Assembly (NCBI GenBank): GCA_011523725.1
Contig: WTGD01000083.1
Span: 1-7,972 of the forward strand
Source: Nitrospinota bacterium
GTDB taxonomy: Bacteria; UBA8248
Length of the DNA: 7,972 nt
Reading direction: 5' to 3'
Shown here: piece by piece, positions 1 through 6,948 of the stretch
Numbering within the stretch: the first letter of the stretch is position 1
Layout of the letters: every line of letters starts with the position of its first letter
The notes under the pieces: model-generated
Database searches by the model: none
What the model saw: the letters and a program-made list of their open reading frames with translations, nothing else
What the model was told of the DNA's origin: nothing
Program-made: the position numbers and the translations under genes

Positions 1-263
1 TATCAGAACCGCCCCCGAAGTTCCAGCCGATTATGTGTTCCTCGGGAGATGAAAAAATCTTCTCCCCCTGGGCTGGCGTCGGAGCGGGGGACGTGATATG
101 GAGGGGGCGGTGAAGTTTGCTTGAAAGCGTGATGGACTTTTTGCCCACGAATTCGTCCGGGGGCTGTCGGGCGGATTATATCTGATAATAGATCTGACAT
201 TCTGATTCGTTCGTATCTCAGGCGACGTATTTTTCGCATGACGAAACTCAAAGGGAGCATTGA
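1..263. other. Non-coding leader upstream of icd
   Basis: No plus-strand reading frame of gene-like quality runs through this stretch, and the antisense frame crossing it is a shadow of icd. The left part is G/C-rich with short inverted repeats, for example GGGAGA at 44-49 against TCTCCC at 61-66, without a following T tract. The part from about 171 to 240 is clearly richer in A/T, as expected of a promoter region. The icd ribosome binding site is GGGAG at 253-257, six bases before the ATG. No confident -35/-10 pair can be assigned. Confidence 0.6.
181..205. promoter_or_regulatory. Operator-like TCTGA repeats upstream of icd
   Basis: Three direct copies of TCTGA begin at 181, 193 and 201 in the A/T-rich part of the icd leader. 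ATTAT at 175-179 and ATAAT at 185-189 form a small dyad around the first copy. The 13-mer TAGATCTGACATT at 189-201 matches TATGTCTGACATA, one unit of the palindrome at 4166-4191, at 10 of 13 positions, including TCTGACAT in full. It lies about 63 bases before the icd start, a reasonable place for a transcription-factor site. That this is an operator, and that it is shared with the second transcription unit, is inference. Confidence 0.25.
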
Positions 264-1514
<1,251 letters not shown>

Positions 1515-1537
1515 CCACGAGGAGGCGGGAGAGAATC

Positions 1538-2467
1538 ATGGCGAGGCCAAAAATCACCATTGTGGGCGCCGGCAACGTGGGCGCCACGACGGCCCACTGG
1601 GCGGCGTCGAGAGAGCTTGGGGACATCGTGCTCATCGACATCATCGAGGGCGTGCCCCAGGGCAAGGCGCTCGACCTCTATGAAGCGGCGCCCGTGGAGG
1701 GTTTCGACTGCCGCGTCACGGGCACGAACGACTACGCGGACACGAAGAACTCCGACATCGTCGTCGTCACGGCGGGCGTCGCCCGCAAGCCGGGTATGAG
1801 CCGCGACGATCTCATCAGCATCAACGCAGGAATAGTCGGCTCCGTGACGGATGAAGTCGTGAAGCAATCGCCCGATTGTATTCTGATCATCGTCTCGAAC
1901 CCGCTCGACGTGATGGTCACCAAGGCGCACATGCAGTGCAAATTCCCGCGCGAGCGCATCATGGGAATGGCCGGCGTGCTCGACAGCGCGCGTTTCCGTA
2001 CGTTCATCTCCATGGAACTGGGCGTATCCGTCGAGGACATCACGGCCACCGTGCTCGGCGGCCACGGGGACAGCATGGTCCCGCTGCCGAGGTACAGCAC
2101 GGTTTCGGGCATTCCCATCACGGCGCTCATGGCGCCCGAGCGCATCGAGGAGCTGGTGCAGAGGACGCGCGACGGCGGGGCGGAGATAGTGAATTACCTC
2201 AAAACCGGCAGCGCGTTCTACGCGCCCGGGGCGTCCGTCGTGCAGATGGTCGAATCCATCCTGAAGGACAAGAAGCGGATTCTCCCCTGCGCGGCCCTGC
2301 TGGAGGGCGAATACGGCCAGGAGGGCATTTTCATGGGTGTTCCGGCCAAGCTCGGCGCGGGCGGGATGGAAGAAGTCGTGGAACTCGAGCTGACGCCCGA
2401 GGAAAAAACGGCGTTCGATAATTCCGCCGATCACGTGCGCGAGTTGATAAAGACCCTCGAAACCTGA
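1538..2467 (+). CDS. mdh: Malate dehydrogenase, LDH-like type
   Basis: This gene encodes NAD-dependent malate dehydrogenase, which interconverts malate and oxaloacetate in the cytosol. The 309-residue product is the usual size for the LDH-like (tetrameric) MDH branch rather than the E. coli dimer type. The Rossmann glycine motif GAGNVG is at 10-15, with Asp34 at the end of the second strand, pointing to NAD. Substrate-binding arginines are Arg83 and Arg89 in ARKPGMSR, the malate rather than lactate signature, and Arg152 in DSARFR. The catalytic pair is Asp149 and His176 (GGHGD). The ATG at 1538 is chosen because GGAGG and GGGAGAG lie just upstream and the protein then begins directly at the first Rossmann strand. 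The in-frame extension back to 701 would overlap icd and reads as low-complexity Arg/Gly/His sequence, so it is excluded. Confidence 0.96.
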   Translation: MARPKITIVGAGNVGATTAHWAASRELGDIVLIDIIEGVPQGKALDLYEAAPVEGFDCRVTGTNDYADTKNSDIVVVTAGVARKPGMSRDDLISINAGIVGSVTDEVVKQSPDCILIIVSNPLDVMVTKAHMQCKFPRERIMGMAGVLDSARFRTFISMELGVSVEDITATVLGGHGDSMVPLPRYSTVSGIPITALMAPERIEELVQRTRDGGAEIVNYLKTGSAFYAPGASVVQMVESILKDKKRILPCAALLEGEYGQEGIFMGVPAKLGAGGMEEVVELELTPEEKTAFDNSADHVRELIKTLET

Positions 2468-2492
2468 ACGCGCCGTAACCAGGCGGCTGGCA

Positions 2493-3350
2493 ATGGACAG
2501 GCGGGCGATGCGAACCATAGACGCGAGCGAGGTGACGGCCAGGATTCGCGAGATGTCCATCGAGTCGAACTACCATGTCGACCCCGCCTACGTGCGCAAG
2601 GTCGAAGAGGCGAAGGCCGGTGAAACCTCATCCCTGGGCCTCATGGTGCTCGACCAGATCACCGAAAATGCGGCCCTGGCGTCCGCAGAGCGCGTTCCCT
2701 ATTGCCAGGATACGGGCGTTTCCATCGTCTTCGCCGAGGTGGGCCAGGACGTCCGCATCGAGGGCGGGCTTCTGGAAGACGCCATCAACGAAGGGGTTCG
2801 CCAGGGCTACCGGGACGGTTTTCTGCGCGGCTCGGTGGTGAACGACCCGCTCCGCCGCGTGAACACGAAGGACAACACGCCCGCCGTCATCCACTACCGC
2901 GTCGTCGAGGGTGATCGCCTGAAGCTCTATTTCGCCGCGAAGGGAACGGGGGCGGAGAACATGAGCATGGCGCGCATGCTCAAGCCCTCGGATGGCCGCG
3001 AGGGAGTGATTCAGACGATTGTCGACCACGTATTCAACTCAGGGGGAAACCCGTGCCCGCCGGTTCTCCTGGGTATCGGTCTGGGCGGCTCGATTGAAAA
3101 AGCGGCGCTTCAGGCGAAATGGGCGCTTTTCCGGGAACTGGGCGCGCCCAATCCCGATCCGCTCGTGGCCGAACTCGAACGCGATATTCTGGAGGCGGTG
3201 AACCAGACCGGCGTGGGGCCGATGGGCATGGGCGGGGACACCACCTGCATCGCCGTGCACGTCGAAACCTACGCCTGTCATATCGGAGCGCTTCCGATCT
3301 GCGTGAACGTGGAGTGTCACGCCCACCGCCACGCCGAGGTGGTCCTCTAG
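2493..3350 (+). CDS. Fumarate hydratase class I, alpha subunit
   Basis: This is the iron-sulfur (N-terminal domain) subunit of the two-subunit, oxygen-sensitive class I fumarase, which hydrates fumarate to malate. Its 285 residues match the family's usual length. Cys71 in PYCQDTG, Cys188 in GGNPCPP and most likely Cys275 in VECHAHRH are the [4Fe-4S] ligands. Their spacing resembles that of the single-chain class I enzymes, and Cys252 is the alternative for the third ligand. Other family blocks are the NTKDNTP segment (124-130), KGTGAENMS (150-158) and GIGLGGS (194-200). The ATG at 2493 has AGGCGG six bases upstream, and an in-frame ATG at 2508 is possible. The beta-subunit gene follows after one base. 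L(+)-tartrate dehydratase has the same fold, but the TCA neighbours favour fumarase. Confidence 0.92.
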   Translation: MDRRAMRTIDASEVTARIREMSIESNYHVDPAYVRKVEEAKAGETSSLGLMVLDQITENAALASAERVPYCQDTGVSIVFAEVGQDVRIEGGLLEDAINEGVRQGYRDGFLRGSVVNDPLRRVNTKDNTPAVIHYRVVEGDRLKLYFAAKGTGAENMSMARMLKPSDGREGVIQTIVDHVFNSGGNPCPPVLLGIGLGGSIEKAALQAKWALFRELGAPNPDPLVAELERDILEAVNQTGVGPMGMGGDTTCIAVHVETYACHIGALPICVNVECHAHRHAEVVL

Positions 3351-3351
3351 G

Positions 3352-3897
3352 ATGCGGTCTGTCGACCTGCCGCTCGACCCCGAGGTGGTGGAATCCCTCT
3401 CGATGGGGGATATGTGCGAGTTGAGCGGCGTTCTCTACACGGCGCGGGACGCGGCCCACAAGCGGATGCTCGAGGATGCGGCGCGCGGAGAGCCGCTGCC
3501 CATCGACGTGGCGGGCCAGGTGCTCTACTACGTGGGGCCGACGCCGCCCAAGCCGGGCGCCGTCATCGGATCGGCGGGACCCACGACGAGCGGCCGCATG
3601 GACGCCTACACGCCCCGGATGCTGGAACTCGGCCTCACCGGAATGATTGGCAAGGGGGGCCGAAGCCCGGCGGTGGTGGAGGCCATCGCCAGACACCGCG
3701 CCGTCTACTTCGCCGCCATCGGCGGAACGGCCGCCCTGCTGGCCAAGCGAATCAAGGAGGTCGAACTGATCGCCTATGAGGATTTGGGGACCGAGGCGAT
3801 TCGCAGGCTCGTGGTCGAGAAGTTTCCTGTCGTGGTCGCAGTGGACAGCCGGGGGCGTGATATTTTCGCCGAAGGCTACAAGGCGTTTGCGAAGTGA
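3352..3897 (+). CDS. Fumarate hydratase class I, beta subunit
   Basis: This gene encodes the C-terminal-domain partner of the class I fumarase. It contributes substrate-binding and catalytic residues that act next to the cluster on the alpha subunit. The 181-residue product is the usual size. Recognisable blocks are the TARDAAHKR segment (30-38), GPTTSGRMD (76-84), the GKGG loop (100-103), IGGTAALL (123-130), EDLGTEA (143-149) and the KFPVVVAVDSRG segment (157-168). Its ATG lies one base after the alpha stop codon, with no independent ribosome binding site beyond the alpha 3' end (GAGGTGG at 3335-3341), so translational coupling is likely. It is the last gene before the repeat-rich gap. In many other bacteria the two domains form one chain, and here they are separate genes with no sign of a frameshift. 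Confidence 0.93.
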   Translation: MRSVDLPLDPEVVESLSMGDMCELSGVLYTARDAAHKRMLEDAARGEPLPIDVAGQVLYYVGPTPPKPGAVIGSAGPTTSGRMDAYTPRMLELGLTGMIGKGGRSPAVVEAIARHRAVYFAAIGGTAALLAKRIKEVELIAYEDLGTEAIRRLVVEKFPVVVAVDSRGRDIFAEGYKAFAK

Positions 3898-3976
3898 ATT
3901 TCGGTCTTGGTGTTGATGGTGTGATCTTTGGGGAATAATGTAATCGCTTCCCACTTGAGGGGGTTTTCAACGGTCC

Positions 3977-4044
3977 CGTAGGGACAACCCTCCGTGGTTG
4001 TCCTTTGTCAGGGTTTCGGACAGGCACAGAGGCCTGTCCCTACG
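3977..4044. repeat. 68-bp twin-hairpin element with terminal inverted repeats
   Basis: The ends are a perfect 9-bp inverted repeat, CGTAGGGAC at 3977-3985 and GTCCCTACG at 4036-4044. Inside are two perfect 8-bp stems, each with a 6-nt loop. GGACAACC (3982-3989) pairs with GGTTGTCC (3996-4003), and GGACAGGC (4018-4025) pairs with GCCTGTCC (4032-4039). The outer arms overlap the inner stems, so the end-to-end pairing and the twin-hairpin fold exclude one another. GTCCC-GTA-GGGAC at 3973-3985 adds a further small hairpin. The architecture resembles REP/BIME-type dispersed intergenic repeats. Whether it is mobile or transcribed is unknown. Confidence 0.7.
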
Positions 4045-4110
4045 ACATACGCGATGGCTGGACGAGCCGAGGGTTCCGCAGGGAAACGCATACGGGGTTG
4101 CCTTTTGTAG

Positions 4111-4131
4111 GGGCCGCATATCATGCGGCCC
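4111..4131. repeat. Hairpin with 9-bp arms (GGGCCGCAT / ATGCGGCCC)
   Basis: GGGCCGCAT at 4111-4119 pairs perfectly with ATGCGGCCC at 4123-4131 around a 3-nt loop. It is preceded by GTA, so its left edge reads GTAGGGGCC, similar to the GTAGGGAC ends of the neighbouring elements. Part of it, CATATCATGCG at 4117-4127, recurs in inverted orientation as CGCATGATATG at 4159-4169, where it runs into the left end of the 26-bp palindrome. No T tract follows, so it does not look like a terminator. Confidence 0.6.
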
Positions 4132-4165
4132 GTTCGCGGGAGGCATGAAAATCCGGGTCGCATGA

Positions 4166-4191
4166 TATGTCAGACATATATGTCTGACATA
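4166..4191. promoter_or_regulatory. 26-bp perfect palindrome, candidate operator
   Basis: The site is TATGTCAGACATA followed immediately by TATGTCTGACATA. Each 13-mer is itself a dyad of TATGTC and GACATA around one central base, and the two units are reverse complements, so the whole 26 bp is a perfect palindrome with four copies of one 6-bp half-site. It is A/T-rich in a G/C-rich setting and lies about 200 bases before sucC. Short dyads of this kind suit dimeric repressors such as the GntR/FCD group, with two dimers side by side, but the regulator is not identifiable. A related 13-mer lies before icd (189-201). The alternative is a purely structural repeat. Confidence 0.45.
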
Positions 4192-4255
4192 CACACCCTT
4201 CGGCAAGGCGGTGTCCCGTCGCCGTCATACCGGCATTGCAGGCTTTTTCAACACC

Positions 4256-4269
4256 CCCCCTCAAGGGGG
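4256..4269. repeat. C/G-tract inverted repeat (CCCCCT-ca-AGGGGG)
   Basis: CCCCCT at 4256-4261 and AGGGGG at 4264-4269 form a near-continuous palindrome. The 13-mer CCCCTCAAGGGGG at 4257-4269 recurs exactly, in inverted orientation, at 7787-7799 after the last gene. A shorter form, CTTGAGGGGG, is at 3954-3963. This is a dispersed intergenic repeat family of unknown function. Confidence 0.65.
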
Positions 4270-4311
4270 AAGTGGTTGGCCGGCGCTCTGCAAGGGAGGA
4301 TTAAAGACTGT

Positions 4312-4335
4312 AGGGACAGGTCGCGACCTGTCCCT
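4312..4335. repeat. 24-bp perfect palindrome (AGGGACAGGTCG and its complement)
   Basis: AGGGACAGGTCG at 4312-4323 is followed directly by its exact reverse complement at 4324-4335. Together with the two bases before it, the left edge reads GTAGGGACAGG. The same 11-mer occurs inverted at 4033-4043 in the twin-hairpin element, so the two belong to one repeat family. It lies about 58 bases before the sucC start, within the likely 5' leader. A regulatory role for sucC is possible but not supported by anything beyond position. Confidence 0.65.
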
Positions 4336-4393
4336 GCGGATTCGGAAGTTCAGCGCTTAAGTGTATTCATCGTATTGATTCTGGAGGGGTTGG

Positions 4394-5554
4394 ATGAACA
4401 TCCACGAGTATCAGGGCAAGGAATTGCTCGCGAAATACGGCGTGGCCGTCCCCAAGGGCGGCGTCGCCGAGACGGCGGACGAGGCCGAGCGCATCGCCCG
4501 GGAACTGGGCGGGACGGTGGTCGTCAAGGCGCAAATCCACGCAGGCGGACGCGGCAAGGGAGGCGGCGTCAAGCTGGCGGCGACGCCTGCGGAGGCGAAA
4601 GAGGCGGCTTCCCAGATTCTCGGCATGACGCTGGTGACGCACCAGACCGGGCCGGAGGGCCGCCTCGTCAAGAAGGTATGGGTGGAGGAGGCGAGCGACA
4701 TCGAGCGCGAGCTCTATCTCGGCGTCGTGCTCGACCGCGCCACGGGCCGCCCCACCATCATGGCGAGCACCGAGGGCGGCATGGACATCGAGGAGGTGGC
4801 CGAGAAAACGCCCGAAAAGCTCCTGAAGATTCCGGTCGACCCGGCGCTGGCCGTCTGGCCTTCCACTGCGCGCCGCGTCGCATTCGGGCTGGATTTGCCC
4901 GCCGACCTCGTGCGCGAGGGCGTAAAATTCGTCACGAATCTATACAAGTTCTACGACGAGATGGACGCCTCGCTGGTCGAGATCAACCCCCTGGTGCAGA
5001 CGAAGGACGGCCGCATCCTGGCGCTCGACGCCAAGGTGAACTTCGACGACAACGCGCTCTACCGCCACGAGGAAGTGGCCGCGATGCGCGATGAGGACGA
5101 GGAAGACCCGCTCGAAGTCGAGGCCTCGAAGTTCAACTTGAACTACATCAAGCTCGACGGCTCGGTCGCCTGCATGGTGAACGGCGCGGGCCTCGCCATG
5201 GCGACGATGGACATCATCAAGCTCGCGGGCGCCGCGCCCGCGAACTTCCTCGACGTGGGCGGCGGCGCGAGCAAGGAGATGGTGGAGAACGCCTTCCGCA
5301 TCCTCATGGACGACCCGGACGTGAAGGCCGTTTTCATCAACATCTTCGGCGGCATCCTGCGCTGCGACATTCTGGCGGAGGGCGTCGTGGAGGCGGTCAA
5401 GACCGTGAACGTGGACGTGCCCATCATCATCCGCATGGAGGGGACGAACGTGGAGAAGGGCCGCGAGATACTCGAAGGCTCGGGTCTCGATTTCACCGTG
5501 GGCAATGGCATGGCCGATTCCGCCGAGAAGGTGGTGGCGGCCCTGAACCGATAG
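4394..5554 (+). CDS. sucC: Succinyl-CoA synthetase (ADP-forming), beta subunit
   Basis: This gene encodes the beta subunit, which carries the ATP-grasp nucleotide site and the succinate site of the enzyme that converts succinyl-CoA and phosphate to succinate, CoA and a nucleoside triphosphate. The 386 residues are full length. It opens with the family signature MNIHEYQGKELL. The ATP-grasp region (about 1-230) shows Lys45 (VKAQ), the GGRGKGG loop (51-57), and the metal ligands Glu196 and Asn198 (EINPL) and Asp212. The C-terminal ligase domain has MVNGAGLAM (261-269), the FLDVGGGA segment (285-292), and INIFGGI (315-321) near the subunit interface. Pro20 is as in the ADP-using E. coli enzyme, although nucleotide choice cannot be fixed from this alone. 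GGAGG lies six bases before the ATG. The gene begins the second block and is followed by sucD after 11 nt. Confidence 0.96.
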   Translation: MNIHEYQGKELLAKYGVAVPKGGVAETADEAERIARELGGTVVVKAQIHAGGRGKGGGVKLAATPAEAKEAASQILGMTLVTHQTGPEGRLVKKVWVEEASDIERELYLGVVLDRATGRPTIMASTEGGMDIEEVAEKTPEKLLKIPVDPALAVWPSTARRVAFGLDLPADLVREGVKFVTNLYKFYDEMDASLVEINPLVQTKDGRILALDAKVNFDDNALYRHEEVAAMRDEDEEDPLEVEASKFNLNYIKLDGSVACMVNGAGLAMATMDIIKLAGAAPANFLDVGGGASKEMVENAFRILMDDPDVKAVFINIFGGILRCDILAEGVVEAVKTVNVDVPIIIRMEGTNVEKGREILEGSGLDFTVGNGMADSAEKVVAALNR

Positions 5555-5558
5555 GGGG
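5553..5558 (+). promoter_or_regulatory. Ribosome binding site fixing a TTG start for sucD
   Basis: AGGGGG overlaps the end of the sucC stop codon and lies seven bases before TTG at 5566. No in-frame ATG or GTG nearby gives the conserved SucD N-terminus, while TTG gives MSILVDK exactly. The TTG start may tune SucD output relative to SucC, or reflect translational coupling to the sucC stop. That effect is inference. Confidence 0.75.
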
Positions 5559-5565
5559 TCTGGTT

Positions 5566-6462
5566 TTGAGTATTCTGGTTGACAAGGAAACGCGCATCCT
5601 CGTGCAGGGCATCACCGGTCGCGAGGGAGGCTTTCATGCCGGGCAGTGTCAAAGATACAGCCGCGAATTCGCGGACGGCGGCGGCGCAGTGGTGGCCGGC
5701 GTGACGCCCGGCAAGGGCGGGCAGGAGGCGGACGGCGTGCCCGTGTTCAACACGGTGGCCGATGCGGTGCGCGAGACGGGCGCGAACGCCTCGCTCATCT
5801 TCGTGCCGCCCCCCTTCGCGGCGGACGCCATCGTGGAAGCAGTGGACGCCGGTCTCCCGCTCGTGGTCTGCATCACCGAGGGCATTCCGGTGCGCGACAT
5901 GGTGTACGTGAAGCGCCACATGGAAGAGAGCGGCGCCGTGCTCATCGGCCCCAACTGCCCGGGCGTCATTACGCCCGGCGGCTGCAAAATGGGCATCATG
6001 CCGGGCCACATCCACAAGAACGGCACCATCGGCGTCATCTCGAAGAGCGGCACACTCACCTACGAGGTCGTCGCCCAGCTCACCGAGCAGGGTCTGGGGC
6101 AAAGCACCTGCGTGGGTATCGGCGGCGACCCCATCATCGGCACGATGTATATCGAACTCCTGCGCATGTTCGAGAACGATCCGCAGACCGAAGCCATTAT
6201 CATGATCGGTGAGATCGGCGGGACCGCCGAGCAGGACGCGGCGCGCTGGGCGAAGGAGAACGTCACGAAACCGCTCGTGGGCTTCATCGCGGGCCAGACG
6301 GCGCCTCCGGGCCGGCGGATGGGCCACGCGGGCGCGATCATCTCGGGCGGCGAAGGCACAGCGGCTGAGAAGATGCGCGTCATGTCCGAATGCGGCATTC
6401 ACGTTACAGAAAGCCCGGCGGAGATGGGCCTCACCATGGCGAAGGCGCTGGGCAAGGTATAA
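5566..6462 (+). CDS. sucD: Succinyl-CoA synthetase (ADP-forming), alpha subunit
   Basis: This gene encodes the alpha subunit, which binds CoA and carries the phosphohistidine intermediate. The start is TTG, supported by AGGGGG upstream and by the conserved N-terminus MSILVDK. Family blocks in order are QGITGREGGFHAG (14-26), VTPGKGG (46-52), ITEGIP (103-108), IGPNCPGVITPG (near 127-138), the SKSGTLTYE segment, CVGIGGDP and IGEIGG. The catalytic histidine is His254 in RRMGHAGAIISGG. The protein has 298 residues, against about 289 in E. coli, and the surplus is mostly a seven- to eight-residue Gly/Ala-rich insertion between QRYSRE and VAGVTPGKGG (about 32-43). This explains the shift of the active histidine relative to E. 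coli numbering. The enzyme should act as a complex with the product of the adjacent sucC. Confidence 0.96.
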   Translation: MSILVDKETRILVQGITGREGGFHAGQCQRYSREFADGGGAVVAGVTPGKGGQEADGVPVFNTVADAVRETGANASLIFVPPPFAADAIVEAVDAGLPLVVCITEGIPVRDMVYVKRHMEESGAVLIGPNCPGVITPGGCKMGIMPGHIHKNGTIGVISKSGTLTYEVVAQLTEQGLGQSTCVGIGGDPIIGTMYIELLRMFENDPQTEAIIMIGEIGGTAEQDAARWAKENVTKPLVGFIAGQTAPPGRRMGHAGAIISGGEGTAAEKMRVMSECGIHVTESPAEMGLTMAKALGKV

Positions 6463-6489
6463 CGCTATACACAGAAAGGGAAAGGACAC

Positions 6490-6912
6490 ATGGAACGCAC
6501 GTTCGCGATGATTAAGCCTGACGCCACGGCGCGCGGCATCAGCGGCAGGATTCTCACGCGCATCGAGGAGGAGGGTTTCGAGGTTCTGGGCATGAAGCTC
6601 GTCCACATGTCGAAAGCGCAGGCGGAGGGTTTTTACGCCGTTCACAGGGAGCGCCCTTTCTTCGGGGATCTGACGACCTTCATGTCCTCGGGCCGCACCG
6701 TGGTTCTCGCCTTGGAACGCGAGGACGCCATCAGGCGCTGGCGCGACGTGATGGGCGCGACGAACCCCGCGGAGGCCGATCCGGGCACGATTCGCGCGGA
6801 ATTCGGCGAGAGCATCGAGCGCAACTCCACGCACGGCTCCGACGCGCCCGACACCGCCGCCTTCGAACTCGGCTACTGGTTCCCCGGAGCGGAACTGCCC
6901 GCTGCGGAATAA
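6490..6912 (+). CDS. ndk: Nucleoside diphosphate kinase
   Basis: This gene encodes the cytosolic enzyme that transfers the gamma phosphate between nucleoside triphosphates and diphosphates through a phosphohistidine. The 140 residues match the family's usual length. The protein opens with RTFAMIKPDA (3-12), which includes Lys9. The active-site histidine is His115 in NSTHGSDAPDTA, and FFGDLTTFMSSG (57-68) and MGATNPAEADPGTIR (88-102) are typical nucleotide-site and Kpn-loop segments. AAAGGA lies just before the ATG. A small dyad, GTATA-ACGC-TATAC (6457-6470), spans the sucD stop 20 bases upstream. The position after sucCD makes functional sense, because the triphosphate made by SucCD can be passed on to other nucleotides. 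Physical association of the two enzymes has been described in other organisms but is only inferred here. Confidence 0.97.
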   Translation: MERTFAMIKPDATARGISGRILTRIEEEGFEVLGMKLVHMSKAQAEGFYAVHRERPFFGDLTTFMSSGRTVVLALEREDAIRRWRDVMGATNPAEADPGTIRAEFGESIERNSTHGSDAPDTAAFELGYWFPGAELPAAE

Positions 6913-6948
6913 ATTTTATCGATTCGTAACATCGGGAGAAGCCATACC

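Larger units (their letters stand above)
3898..4393. other. Gene-free island of inverted repeats between fumarase and sucC
   Basis: About 500 bases separate the fumarase beta gene from sucC, against gaps of 1 to 36 nt elsewhere in the window. Frames crossing it lack family motifs and a coherent start. It holds at least five separate palindromic or hairpin elements, listed individually, plus a C/G-tract repeat family. I see no transposase remnant, no tRNA and no convincing T-tract terminator. A weak promoter guess ahead of sucC (TTCGGA at 4341, TATTCA at 4363) is not strong enough to annotate. The sucC ribosome binding site GGAGG is at 4383-4387. The island probably divides two transcription units. 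Confidence 0.7.

Noticed and set aside
44..66. Hairpin GGGAGA/TCTCCC as a terminator of an upstream gene
   Set aside because: The 6-bp stem has an 11-nt loop and is followed by C and G rather than T. No upstream coding end is visible in the first bases.
3340..3355. Frameshift splitting a single fumarase gene
   Set aside because: The two-subunit form is a well-known natural arrangement. The alpha chain ends at the expected family end and the beta chain has its own ATG and proper N-terminus.
4221..4249. Possible + strand terminator, GCCG/CGGC followed by TTTTT
   Set aside because: The stem is only 4 bp, and about nine bases separate it from the T run. This is too weak to call.
4123..4393. Possible coding frame through the repeat island
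   Set aside because: The frame passes through the palindromes and then runs out of phase into sucC. It has no recognisable motif or ribosome binding site, so it is not annotated.
3898..4393. CRISPR array or attachment site in the repeat island
   Set aside because: The repeats are palindromes of different sequence with irregular spacing, not direct repeats separated by equal spacers. No tRNA end or integrase is present.
5143..6834. 563-codon minus-strand open frame opposite sucC, sucD and ndk
   Set aside because: It spans three well-supported genes on the other strand, shows no family motif and has the Arg/His/Ala-rich composition of an antisense shadow.
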